64,000 nt of DNA from an uncultured Holophagaceae bacterium (lineage in GTDB: Bacteria; Acidobacteriota; Holophagae; Holophagales; Holophagaceae), in assembly GCA_903863195.1 (NCBI GenBank), contig CAIPAY010000182.1, positions 1 through 64,000 of the forward strand. Reading direction: 5' to 3'. Numbering within the stretch: position 1 is the first letter of the stretch; each line of letters opens with the position of its first letter. A program made the position numbers and the translations under genes. Under the pieces are notes generated by a model, which was given only the letters and a program-made list of their open reading frames with translations, had not been told where the DNA came from and did not search any database. Positions 21,751 through 30,783 of this stretch are shown here, in pieces.

Positions 21751-22757
21751 GCCTTGGGGCCCCGGCTCAGGGTCGGGAACGTGAGCCCGGACTGGCCCAG
21801 CTTCTCCATCACCAGCTTGAGCTGCTCGGCCGTGAGGCTGCAGCGCAGGCCGACCCGCCGCTTCTCCTGCAGCAGCTCCGGGGTCGAGCCGGGCGTGGAC
21901 TGCACGGCGTTGGCCGCGGCCACCAGACGCTGCAGCCACGGGGTCACCTGGTTGATGCCTTCGGGGGTGCCCGCCAGGGCCAGCTCGAACTGCAGGGGCT
22001 GGCCCGGCTCGGCCCCCGGGGTGATGCCCCAGAAGAGGGCCTTGACCCCCTGGGGCAGGTCCTTCACGAAGCTGCCTGCAAGGTTCTGGCGCAGGGTTCC
22101 CAGCAGGGCGTCCGGCTGGATGAAGCCCTGGAAGGGCGCGCGGGGGCTGATCCACTCCGCCGCCAGCGCCGCATCCGGCTGGGAGCTGAGGCCCTCCTTG
22201 GCGGCCATGCGGGTCAGGGACTCCAGGGCGCCGATCCAGATCTGGCCCTTCTCGTCGCTGGCGGCCCGGATGTGCGCCTTGGTGCCATGGGTCTCGAAGT
22301 CGAGGATGACGTGCAGGGGCCAGTCCCGGCCCTGGAGGCGGAGGCTGCCCTCCTGGGGGAAGGACTCGGCCAGGGCGGCCACCAGCGCGGCAGGATCCCG
22401 GAACTGGTTGAGCTGGATCACGACGTGCTCAAGCCCCTTCTGGAGGGTGGCCTCCGCCTGCTGGGGCACCCCGACGACATGGAAGGTGACCCGGCCCGTC
22501 TCGGTGCGGGGGTTGATGTGCGCCTTCTGCAGGAAGATCTCCAGCGCCCGCTCGACCATGGGATCCCGGCCGAGTAGGCCCTGAACCTCCTTGTGGGTCA
22601 GGACCCAGCCGGCCTCGCCGCTGAAGGCCAGCACGCTGTCCGCGGGGGCGGACTGCACCCACCCGGGCACCCGCACCTTGGGTCGGCAGGAGCTGGCAAA
22701 GGGCAGGCACACCAGAGCCACCGCGGCGGGGATCAGCATGACTGCGGGGCGTCGCAT
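21747..22757 (-). CDS. Lipoprotein of unknown function
   Basis: MRRPAVMLIPAAVALVCLPFASSCRPKVRVPGWVQSAPADSVLAFSGEAGWVLTHKEVQGLLG; lipobox Cys. Overlaps the sigma factor start. Confidence 0.6.
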   Translation of the reverse strand: MRRPAVMLIPAAVALVCLPFASSCRPKVRVPGWVQSAPADSVLAFSGEAGWVLTHKEVQGLLGRDPMVERALEIFLQKAHINPRTETGRVTFHVVGVPQQAEATLQKGLEHVVIQLNQFRDPAALVAALAESFPQEGSLRLQGRDWPLHVILDFETHGTKAHIRAASDEKGQIWIGALESLTRMAAKEGLSSQPDAALAAEWISPRAPFQGFIQPDALLGTLRQNLAGSFVKDLPQGVKALFWGITPGAEPGQPLQFELALAGTPEGINQVTPWLQRLVAAANAVQSTPGSTPELLQEKRRVGLRCSLTAEQLKLVMEKLGQSGLTFPTLSRGPKA

Positions 22758-22806
22758 GGGGGCTCCTGGAGGGGCTACGCAGGGGCAGGATATTTGTTTA
22801 TTCCAA

Positions 22807-24591
22807 TCAGCCCAAGGCCCGGAGGGCGGCGGGCAGGTGGGGGCTGCGCAGGATCTGCTGTTGTTCCGCCTCGGAGAGCAGGCCCCAGATCCTCAGGGCC
22901 GATTCCCGGGGGGTCTTGGGGTTCAGCAGCAGCTCGGACATGATCGCGGCGTGGGCCATCAGCACCGGGTGCCCCGCGATCTGGCTGAGCACACTGCGCG
23001 GGGTGAGCTTGTTCCGCGCCAGGCGCAGGAGGATGCCTGGATCCAGCTGGCGGTCAGCCACCATCCGGAGGAGGGTCTCCTCGTCCTGCAGCACTTCCTG
23101 GGGCAGGTGGCGCATGAGCTCCCCGCCGGATGTGCGCAGGGCCGTGATGCGGTCGGCCACGGGCATGGCCTGGTAGAGCGAGCGGAGCGTCTCGAGGGCC
23201 CGCCGCTTGACCTCCAGGTGCAGCACCCGGGGATCCCGCAGGACCTCGATGAGGGCCTTGCTGCCGGCCAGCCGGCCGAGGAGGCGGAGGGCCGAGGCTT
23301 CCGACAGGCCGGGGTGGTGGACCAGGGCCTCGGCCACCAGGGCCTCCCCGGACCAGGCCTGGTGCGCAGCCACCACCTCTGCACGCTCCCGGGAGAAGGC
23401 CGGGAGCGTGGAGGCCAGCAGCCGCGGAGTCAGGGCCGGATTTTCCAGGGCGAGCCGGAAGACCTGGGGGTCGGGATCCTTCAGCACCTGGCTGATCTGC
23501 TCTTCCTGGGTGGCCTGGGTGGCGAGGAAGACCCGCTCCTCCAGCGTGGCCCAGCGGCCTTCCTCGCCCCGCTCGGGCAGCGCGGACGCGAGGCCCGAGC
23601 GCTGTCGCTGGAGGCGGTCGTAGAAGTACTTCACGATGCGGAGGAGGTGCGGCGCGTGGCGCTTCGCCCAGAAGGTGATGAACTGGTACTCGCTCTCGTC
23701 CAGCTGCGTGAACAGGCTCACGATCCGCCGCAGGCTAGAGGGGTCCTTGGCGCCCAGCTCCAGCACCGCCACCAGCTGCTGGGACAGGGCTGCCCGCCGG
23801 CTCAGGTCGCCGGGACAGCCGGGGGCCTCCTGCAGGCTCTGCCGCACAGGATCGCGGAAGTACCAGCGGGCCTCGGCGTAGATCTCCTCGAAAAAGGCCG
23901 CCTCGTCGGACTGGGCCAGGGCCTGGCAGACCAGGTCCTCGGACACCAGCGGGTTCTGGAGCGCCGCATGGCGGAGCTCCGCATCCGCGTCCACCAGAAA
24001 GGTGAGCAGCTCGTCCGGCTGGGCTGTCTGCCGCGCCTGGCCGAGCCGCCGGGAACGATCGAGCTCCTTCGCCATCAGCTGGTCCGGCAGGGGGGCCGGC
24101 AGGGCGGCCAGGGCCTCCCAGTCCGGATGCTCAGGCGGAAGCGCCGGCAGCTCCTGGGTGGTCCCGGTCGCGGTGACCGTCTTGGCCAGCTGCTTCGCAA
24201 GGAGCTTGGCGACGGGCTTCAGGCCGGCGTTGAGCTGGGAGTAGAGAGCCTTCACTGACTCGGCGCGCTCGGCCTTTTCCTCAGCGGGAGCCTTGTCCAT
24301 CTCCCGCATCTGATCGAAGAGCGACACGACCATCTCCAGGTCGCGGCGGATGGCTTCGGGGGTGGCCTCATTCTCGGCCACGCCCAGCAGGATGGGCCAG
24401 TGGGCCAGCCAGTGGGGCGTGCGGGCCATGACCGTGAGCAGCCGCGGCGAGGCCAGGGTGCGCGCCAGCCCCTCGAGCATGTGGATCTGGCTCTCGGAGG
24501 GGAGCTGGGAGCGCACCAGGGCCAGGTGCCTGAAGTGGACCCTCTCCGACTCGCCCAGGGACTCCAGGAATTCGGACTCCCGTGTGCTCAC
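22807..24591 (-). CDS. Large alpha-helical repeat (HEAT/LRV-like) protein of unknown function
   Basis: Repeated helical units such as NPLVSEDLVCQALAQSDE, NPALTPRLLASTLPAFSRERAEVVAAHQAWSGEALVAEALVHHPGLSEASALRLLGRL. Confidence 0.6.
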   Translation of the reverse strand: MSTRESEFLESLGESERVHFRHLALVRSQLPSESQIHMLEGLARTLASPRLLTVMARTPHWLAHWPILLGVAENEATPEAIRRDLEMVVSLFDQMREMDKAPAEEKAERAESVKALYSQLNAGLKPVAKLLAKQLAKTVTATGTTQELPALPPEHPDWEALAALPAPLPDQLMAKELDRSRRLGQARQTAQPDELLTFLVDADAELRHAALQNPLVSEDLVCQALAQSDEAAFFEEIYAEARWYFRDPVRQSLQEAPGCPGDLSRRAALSQQLVAVLELGAKDPSSLRRIVSLFTQLDESEYQFITFWAKRHAPHLLRIVKYFYDRLQRQRSGLASALPERGEEGRWATLEERVFLATQATQEEQISQVLKDPDPQVFRLALENPALTPRLLASTLPAFSRERAEVVAAHQAWSGEALVAEALVHHPGLSEASALRLLGRLAGSKALIEVLRDPRVLHLEVKRRALETLRSLYQAMPVADRITALRTSGGELMRHLPQEVLQDEETLLRMVADRQLDPGILLRLARNKLTPRSVLSQIAGHPVLMAHAAIMSELLLNPKTPRESALRIWGLLSEAEQQQILRSPHLPAALRALG

Positions 24592-24604
24592 GGCCCCTCC
24601 CGGA

Positions 24605-25321
24605 TCAGGCGCAGGTGGCCTGGAGGAAGGCGAGGAGCCGGGGGTCCTGCCGGAACAGCACCGCGTCCACCAGCCCGCCCTTCAGGCTCGGGTGGGTGGC
24701 CAGCGTGTCCAGGTGGGTGGGAAGAGTGAGGCTGCCGCCCATGATCAGGGGCAGGCCTGTCGCGGTCGCCAGCTCATCCGCGGTCTGGAAGTCCGGCAGC
24801 GCGTCGGCATCTTCGGGAAGATCCACGAAGAGCAGGCGGCGGAAGCCGTAGGCCTTGGCCCGCTGAGCCAGCTCCAGGGCGCTCATGGGAGTGGTGTCCA
24901 CCCAGCCGGAGCGATGGACCTTGCCTCCCCGGGCGTCGATGGCGGCGACCAGGTTGTTCTGGAAGCGGGCCATGAGCTGCTCGGAGACCATGGGGGACTT
25001 GTGGAGGATGGTGCCGGCCACCAGCCAGCTGGCGCCGAGATCGAGGAAGAACTGAGCCTGATCGGAGCTGCGGATGCCCCCGGCGACCTGGAGGCAGACC
25101 TTCCGGTCCCGGGCCCGGCAGCGCTGGAGGACCTGGCCGATGATGTCGCGGTTGTTGCCCTTGCCCAGGGCCGCGTCGACATCCACGAGGGCCAGGCGGG
25201 TGGCGCCCTCGTCGATGAGCCGGTCAGCCAGCTCCTGCGGACTTTCCACACAGGACGATGCCGCCATGGCGGTGGAGACCACACGGCCGTTCTGGAGGTT
25301 CAAGGTAGGGTAGATCTTCAA
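24605..25321 (-). CDS. HisA-like TIM-barrel protein, divergent active site
   Basis: IYPTLNLQNGRVV, LALVDVDAALGKGNNRDII, VAGGIRSSDQAQFFLDLGASWLVAGT, VAAIDARGGKVHRSGW. HisA/HisF family, TTG start. Confidence 0.75.
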   Translation of the reverse strand: MKIYPTLNLQNGRVVSTAMAASSCVESPQELADRLIDEGATRLALVDVDAALGKGNNRDIIGQVLQRCRARDRKVCLQVAGGIRSSDQAQFFLDLGASWLVAGTILHKSPMVSEQLMARFQNNLVAAIDARGGKVHRSGWVDTTPMSALELAQRAKAYGFRRLLFVDLPEDADALPDFQTADELATATGLPLIMGGSLTLPTHLDTLATHPSLKGGLVDAVLFRQDPRLLAFLQATCA

Positions 25322-25361
25322 GCGCTCACCTTGGGCGACAGGCCAATGGGAGTGTAACGCA

Positions 25362-26072
25362 TCAGGAGGGGGACCGCGCCGCGATCAGGTCCAGCAGCTT
25401 TCGGGCGGCGTCGCTTTCGGCCCGCTTGCGCGTGAGGCCTTCCGCCTCGGCCGAGAGCTCGCCGATGGCGGCCCGCATAGTGAAGCGGGGCGCGTGGCCG
25501 GGTCCGGCCTGCCCAGCCTGGGTGTAGACCGGTGCGGCGAGGCCGAGCCGGGCTGCGGTCTCCTGGAGGTGGGTCTTGGGATCCCGCTGGGTGAGGGTGT
25601 CCGCCCGGGCTGTCCGGACGCCCTCAAGGAAGCGCGCCTCGACCAGCACCTTCACCGTGGCATCGGCATCCGCGCCAGCGGCGTGGGCATCGAGGTAGAT
25701 CGCCGCGAGCAGGGCCTCCAGGGCATCCGCCAGGGGCTTGGGACCCATGGGCGGCGCTTTGCGCGGGTGGGAGGCGCTCAGGAGCTTGTCCAGGCCCAGG
25801 TCCAGGGCCCAGGCCGAGAGGGACTCGGTGCAGACCAGCAGGCCCCGGAGCTTGCTCATGGGGCCCTCCTGCCAGTCCGGGTGGGCTTCGAAGAGGATTC
25901 GGGCCATGGTGAAGTTGAGCAGGGCGTCCCCGAGGAACTCCAGGCGCTGGTTATCTTGCCCCTTGGTGGCCGAGGCGTGGGTGAGCGCCTCCACCAGGAA
26001 GGCCCGGTTGGAAAAGGTGTAGGCCAGGCGGGTCTCGAGAGCATCCTGGCCGCTGGTCTGCCTGGCGCGCAT
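25362..26072 (-). CDS. rnc: Ribonuclease III
   Basis: QRLEFLGDALLNFTMARILFE and KPLADALEALLAAIYLDA signatures plus C-terminal dsRBD-like region. Confidence 0.93.
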   Translation of the reverse strand: MRARQTSGQDALETRLAYTFSNRAFLVEALTHASATKGQDNQRLEFLGDALLNFTMARILFEAHPDWQEGPMSKLRGLLVCTESLSAWALDLGLDKLLSASHPRKAPPMGPKPLADALEALLAAIYLDAHAAGADADATVKVLVEARFLEGVRTARADTLTQRDPKTHLQETAARLGLAAPVYTQAGQAGPGHAPRFTMRAAIGELSAEAEGLTRKRAESDAARKLLDLIAARSPS

Positions 26073-27721
26073 CAGTCCCCGAGGTCGGAAGGCAGCTTCC
26101 CGTTGAGCCGGGCCTGATTGAACACGGACCTGAAGCGGGCGTTGCGGGAGGTCATCTGGGAGAGGATCCCCTGTCGGCGGGCCTGGTGGAGCTCCTGGTT
26201 GAACTCGGCCTGGCGGCCCTGGTCATAGAGGACCACCGCCAGCCAGGCGTGGGCGTTGATGTTTGAGGGGTCGGCCTTCAGGGCCTGGCGGAAGCCTTGG
26301 ATGGCCTTCTCGGGCTGGCTATCCGCCAACTGGATGGCCTCGCTGAGGGAGACGTTGCCGAGGTTGAGGCGCTCGTGGACCTCGAGCTTGTTGAGCTTCT
26401 CGGGCTGGTAGAGGTCCGGCTGCTCGATGGCCTTGGTTCCTGGAGCGGGCTTCGCTTTGACCGACGCCGACTCCGGCCTGGGTTCGGGTTTGGACTCCGC
26501 CTTCACTGCCGCAGGGGTCTCCACCTTGGCGGGGCCAGGCGGCACCGGGGCGGGGACCGACGAGACCCCCGGGTTCCGGGGAGCCGGGGCGGGGCCCTGC
26601 TGGGGAGCGGGCGCGGCTGGTTTTGGCTCGGGGCTGGCGGGGCCCTCGGGGAGCGGCGCCCGGCCCCGGAGGGTCCACCAGGAGGCGGCACCCCCGCCGA
26701 CGAGCAGCAGGGCCGTCAGGCCCAGCCACAGGGCCTTGTTGCCAGAGCCCGAGGCAGCCGCAGGGCGCGGGGCGATGGGCGGCGCGAGGGGGGCCGCGGC
26801 GGGCACCTGCTGGGTGGCCGCAGAGGCGGGTGGGGGTGGGGTCTGCAGCGTGGGGGCCGAGGCCTGCAGGCGGGCCGTCGCATCTTCGACCTGGCCCATC
26901 CAGGAGGGATCCTTGGCGGCGCGGAGCGCCTTGGCGAGGTCTTCCGCCGTCTGGAAGCGCTCGTCGGGATTCTTGCAGAGGGAACGGTCCAGCACGGACC
27001 GGATCGCAGGGCTGATGCCGTGCAGCTGGTCGAGATCGATGGGGTCCGGCGGCTCGTTCACAATCTTGTACAGCACGGTGGGGGTCGTGTCGCCCGAGAA
27101 GGGCTTCCGGCCGCTCAGGCCCTCGTAGAGCATCACCCCCACGGCGAAGAGGTCACTGCGGGGGTCGGGCTTGCCGGTGCGGATGTACTCGGGCGCCATG
27201 TAGCTCACGGTGCCCATCACCATCCCCGTGGCGGTCATGTCGGAGTTGCTGATCTTCGCGACCCCGAAGTCCATGACCTTGGCGTGGAGGCGCTTCCCGT
27301 CCCGCTGCACCCGCACGTTGGCGGGCTTGATGTCCCGGTGCACAATGTGCTGCCGGTGGGCGAAGCCCAGCCCATCGCAGACCTGGGCCAGCACTTCCAG
27401 GGTCTCGGAGCGGGTGAGGGACTGATCCCGGAGCAGGTCCTCAAGGTCATGCCCCTTCACGAACTCCATGGCGATGTAGAGGACCCCCTGGTCCTCGCCG
27501 AATTCGTAGATGGTCACGAGGTTGGGATGGTTCAGCACGCCTGCGGCACGGGCCTCGCGGGCGAAGCGCTCCTTGGCGTCCCCGCCCTGGGCCGCGGCGG
27601 GAAGGATGGTCTTGATGGCCACCTCGCGTCCGATGGAAGGGTCGATGCCGAGGTAGACTTCCCCCATGGCGCCGTTTCCGAGCACCCGCCTGATTTCGAA
27701 TTTTCCGAGCTTCTCGAACAT
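26072..27721 (-). CDS. Transmembrane Ser/Thr protein kinase with C-terminal helical repeat domain
   Basis: FEIRRVLGNGAMGEVYLGID, IVHRDIKPANVRV, KVMDFGVAKIS, APEYIRTGKPDPRSDLFAVGVMLYE; Pro/Ala linker and TM (ALWLGLTALLLVGGGAASWW). Confidence 0.93.
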   Translation of the reverse strand: MFEKLGKFEIRRVLGNGAMGEVYLGIDPSIGREVAIKTILPAAAQGGDAKERFAREARAAGVLNHPNLVTIYEFGEDQGVLYIAMEFVKGHDLEDLLRDQSLTRSETLEVLAQVCDGLGFAHRQHIVHRDIKPANVRVQRDGKRLHAKVMDFGVAKISNSDMTATGMVMGTVSYMAPEYIRTGKPDPRSDLFAVGVMLYEGLSGRKPFSGDTTPTVLYKIVNEPPDPIDLDQLHGISPAIRSVLDRSLCKNPDERFQTAEDLAKALRAAKDPSWMGQVEDATARLQASAPTLQTPPPPASAATQQVPAAAPLAPPIAPRPAAASGSGNKALWLGLTALLLVGGGAASWWTLRGRAPLPEGPASPEPKPAAPAPQQGPAPAPRNPGVSSVPAPVPPGPAKVETPAAVKAESKPEPRPESASVKAKPAPGTKAIEQPDLYQPEKLNKLEVHERLNLGNVSLSEAIQLADSQPEKAIQGFRQALKADPSNINAHAWLAVVLYDQGRQAEFNQELHQARRQGILSQMTSRNARFRSVFNQARLNGKLPSDLGD

Positions 27722-27878
27722 CGAAGCCTCTCGTGGCGGCGGCAAGGACAGGGAGACAGCATAGGTCCAGATGGGTCCGGGGCCAAGATGATTGGATTAT
27801 CCCGGCAAGAGAATCGGCTGTCTGGGTCTGGCATCCTGGCCCGGAACGTGCAAACTAGGTAGCACTCACGGAGCCTAA

Positions 27879-29327
27879 GTGCCCGAAGTCCGTCCGCGCC
27901 ATTTCTTGCCGGCCCTCATGGGATCCCTCCTCCAGCAGCAGGCGGCGGGGGAGTTGGTGCTGGAGCAGAATGACGGAACCCGCCGGCTCCACTGGCTGAA
28001 CGGTCACCTGCACCACCTGCGCAGTGACGCGGTGGGTGAGCAGTTCGGGAACTTCCTGATCCGCCGGGGCGTGTTGGACATGGCCTCTCTGAAAGAGCTG
28101 CTGGCCGACGGCGAGGGCTCGCGGGTCGGGGATCGCGTCGTGCAGTGGGGCCTCCTGACGACCACCGAGCGGGACGAACAGCTCCACGAGCTGTTGGGCT
28201 CGGTCCTGCTCCACGCCATGGAGCACCCGATCCTCCGCATGACCTGGCTACCGGCCGCCCCTGGGGAAGGGATCGCTGTTGAGCACCAGTTCCGCCTGAA
28301 CCATCGTCGTCTGGTGTGGGACACCTTTCAGAGCGCGCAGATCGACCGCGAGCTGATCGAGATGTTCCGCAGCGAGCCCGACTGGCGCTGGCAGGCCCGC
28401 CCTGATCTCCTGGAGTCGCTGAGTGACCTGCCCCTCACGCCCTCCCTTGCCTACGCGCTGACCCTGTTCGGGACGGAGCCTCTGGGCTGCAACACCATTG
28501 CGTCCCTGGCGGGTCTCCCCCTGGAGCAGGCTGCCCGGCTGGTGGCCACCCTCTGGGCGCTGGGCGGGCTCCGGTTGGTGAGTGGTGCCCTGCCCCTCGT
28601 GCCGCGAGAGCCGGCACCGCTTCCGCCCGTGGTGCGTGAGCCACCACCCATGCTCATCCCGCCGTCTGCGCCTGCGCCCGCAGTCGAGGTAGAGGTAGAG
28701 GACGGGCTCGAGCCGGAGCCCGAGTTCCTGGCCGATCCCGAGCCGGAACCCGAGCCACTCCTGCTGGCCCAGGAGGACCTGCTGCCTTCCGCGCCAGCCA
28801 TGCCGTTCCCGCCACTGGCTTTGGATGCGCTGGTTCCGCAGGCCACGCCTCCGCCGATGCCGCCCTTGGATGAGGGCTCACTGTCACCTCAGGAGCGCGC
28901 CCGAAGGCTGCTCGTGAAGGCCAAGTCCTATGTGATGCAAGAGCGCACGAGCGAGGCCATCCGGGCCCTGGAGCAGGCCATCAAGCTGGATGGAGAATCC
29001 CCGGCGGCCTTCGAGGCCTGGCTGCTGCTCGGGCGGCTCCGCATCAGCAACCCGGCCTGGTCCACCCGGGCCATCGAGGCCCTCCAGGTGGCGTCCCGGC
29101 TCAACCCCCGCTCCGCGGAACCCTGGGCTCTCATGGGTGACCTCTACCACCGCAAGGGCTTCCGGGCCAACGCCCAGGGCTGCATCCGCCGCGCCTTGGA
29201 GCTGGACCCCTCGGTGGCAGTGCCTGCCGGATGGTCCCGGCCGGAACCCGCAGAGCCCACTGCCCGCGAGGGCCAGGCCGGCCTGATGGGCAAGCTTCGG
29301 GGCATCTTCGGTCGCGAGAAGTCCTAG
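27879..29327 (+). CDS. DUF4388/PATAN-like plus TPR domain protein
   Basis: N-terminal LPALMGSLLQQQAAGELVLEQNDGTRRLHWLNGHLHHLRSDAVGEQFGNFLIRRGVL; Pro/Glu-rich linker; C-terminal TPRs. Confidence 0.7.
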   Translation: MPEVRPRHFLPALMGSLLQQQAAGELVLEQNDGTRRLHWLNGHLHHLRSDAVGEQFGNFLIRRGVLDMASLKELLADGEGSRVGDRVVQWGLLTTTERDEQLHELLGSVLLHAMEHPILRMTWLPAAPGEGIAVEHQFRLNHRRLVWDTFQSAQIDRELIEMFRSEPDWRWQARPDLLESLSDLPLTPSLAYALTLFGTEPLGCNTIASLAGLPLEQAARLVATLWALGGLRLVSGALPLVPREPAPLPPVVREPPPMLIPPSAPAPAVEVEVEDGLEPEPEFLADPEPEPEPLLLAQEDLLPSAPAMPFPPLALDALVPQATPPPMPPLDEGSLSPQERARRLLVKAKSYVMQERTSEAIRALEQAIKLDGESPAAFEAWLLLGRLRISNPAWSTRAIEALQVASRLNPRSAEPWALMGDLYHRKGFRANAQGCIRRALELDPSVAVPAGWSRPEPAEPTAREGQAGLMGKLRGIFGREKS

Positions 29328-29331
29328 CTCA

Positions 29332-30648
29332 TCAAAGGTTGCTGGAGATCTCCAGCAGACTGGCCAGTCGGGGGTGCGCAGGGTAGACCCGCAGGCCCTG
29401 CTCGAGAATGAGGCGGCCCTTGGGGACCTCGCCGCTCTTCAGGAGGAACCCCGCCACCAGGGCATGCCAGAGGCCGCCGCCCCCATTGGGGATCCTGGCC
29501 AGGGCACTCCAGGCATCCAGGGCGGCCTGGGCTTCCTCGCCCATCTGGAGATCCACCATGACCTGGCGCTCGCGCAGGCGCGCGTCGCCGGGGCAGACCT
29601 CGATGCCCTGCTTCAGCGTCTTGCGGGCCTGCTCGACCCTGTTGGCATTCAGCTGGAGCTCCGCCAGGTTCAGCCGGGGAGTGGGGAGCTCGGGCTGGGC
29701 CTTGATGAGGCGCTCCAGGAGCCGCTGGCCTTCATCCCTGTGCCCCGTCTGCGCCAGTGCGACCGCCAGGCGGGTGGAGGCCATGGCGTGCTTCGGGTTG
29801 CCGAGCAGCACCCGCCGGAGGAGAGGGATGGCCTCCGCGGGCCGCCCGGCCTCCTGGAAGGCGAGGGCCATCGTGGTCAGCACCGTGGGGAGGGGCCGGG
29901 GCTGCAGGGCCAGGAAGGTCTCACCGGCCTGGATGACGAGCTCCCAGTTGCGGGCGGCAGCGGCCTGGATCATCACGTTGAACCAGGCCTGGCTGTTCTT
30001 GGGGTCCGCCGCCGCCTGGTCCTGGGCCATCCGCAGGTAGCGGTCCTTCTTCTCCTCCTCTCGGGCAATATCTACCTTCCCGAAGTGGTGGATGACCGCT
30101 TCCAGGGTTCCCACAGGGAGCTTCCGCTCCAGAAAGTAGGTGGCCAGCAGCTCGTGGATGCGCCCCTCGAAGCGGAGGTCCGGGAACCGCCGGCTCAGGC
30201 GGACCGAGGGAAAATCGGCGTAGTGGCCGTATTCAGAGCCCTCCTGGTAAGGCGTGTCATTGGGGCGGATGACCTGGTCCAGCATGACGCCGCCAGCATC
30301 CAGGAAGTAGCTCCGGAGGGTGAGGAAGTAGCCGGCGGGACCCTCCTCTGTGCAGACGTTTCGGATGCGGGCGTGGTCCAGCGCGTCCACGGACTCGTCC
30401 CCGTCGAGGATCAGCACCCAGTCGCCAGTGCACCGGCGCAGGCTCTCGTTGCGGGCCGCGGCGAAGTCATCGATCCACTGGAAGGAGCTGACCTTGGCGC
30501 CGAAGGACTGGGCGATGCCCACGGTGTCGTCCGTGGAGCCGGTGTCCACGACGACCACCTCATCCACGAGGCCCTGGACCGACCGCAGGCAGCGCGGCAG
30601 GTTGGCGGACTCGTTCTTGACGATCATGGCCAGGGAGAGGGTGGGCAT
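29332..30648 (-). CDS. Family 2 glycosyltransferase with C-terminal TPRs
   Basis: TLSLAMIVKNESANLPRCLRSVQGLVDEVVVVDTGSTDDTVGIAQSFGAKV...WVLILDGDESVD; TPR-like C-terminal half. Confidence 0.88.
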   Translation of the reverse strand: MPTLSLAMIVKNESANLPRCLRSVQGLVDEVVVVDTGSTDDTVGIAQSFGAKVSSFQWIDDFAAARNESLRRCTGDWVLILDGDESVDALDHARIRNVCTEEGPAGYFLTLRSYFLDAGGVMLDQVIRPNDTPYQEGSEYGHYADFPSVRLSRRFPDLRFEGRIHELLATYFLERKLPVGTLEAVIHHFGKVDIAREEEKKDRYLRMAQDQAAADPKNSQAWFNVMIQAAAARNWELVIQAGETFLALQPRPLPTVLTTMALAFQEAGRPAEAIPLLRRVLLGNPKHAMASTRLAVALAQTGHRDEGQRLLERLIKAQPELPTPRLNLAELQLNANRVEQARKTLKQGIEVCPGDARLRERQVMVDLQMGEEAQAALDAWSALARIPNGGGGLWHALVAGFLLKSGEVPKGRLILEQGLRVYPAHPRLASLLEISSNL

Positions 30649-30679
30649 GGGGCCGATCATACCGTCTAGAAAAAAAGGT

Positions 30680-30707
30680 TAAAGGTCTTGTGATACCAAG
30701 CCGAAAC
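30680..30707 (+). promoter_or_regulatory. Candidate sigma-28 (FliA) promoter upstream of flagellin
   Basis: TAAA (30680-30683), 16-nt spacer, GCCGAAAC (30700-30707), resembling TAAA-N15-GCCGATAA. Spacer is one nt long and the -10 differs from consensus. Confidence 0.4.
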
Positions 30708-30783
30708 ATCGTTCGACGGGGATGTACCCCCGCCACCGCCCCGGCAGCACGGACGCTGCCCTAACCGCATCACGGAGGATGCA

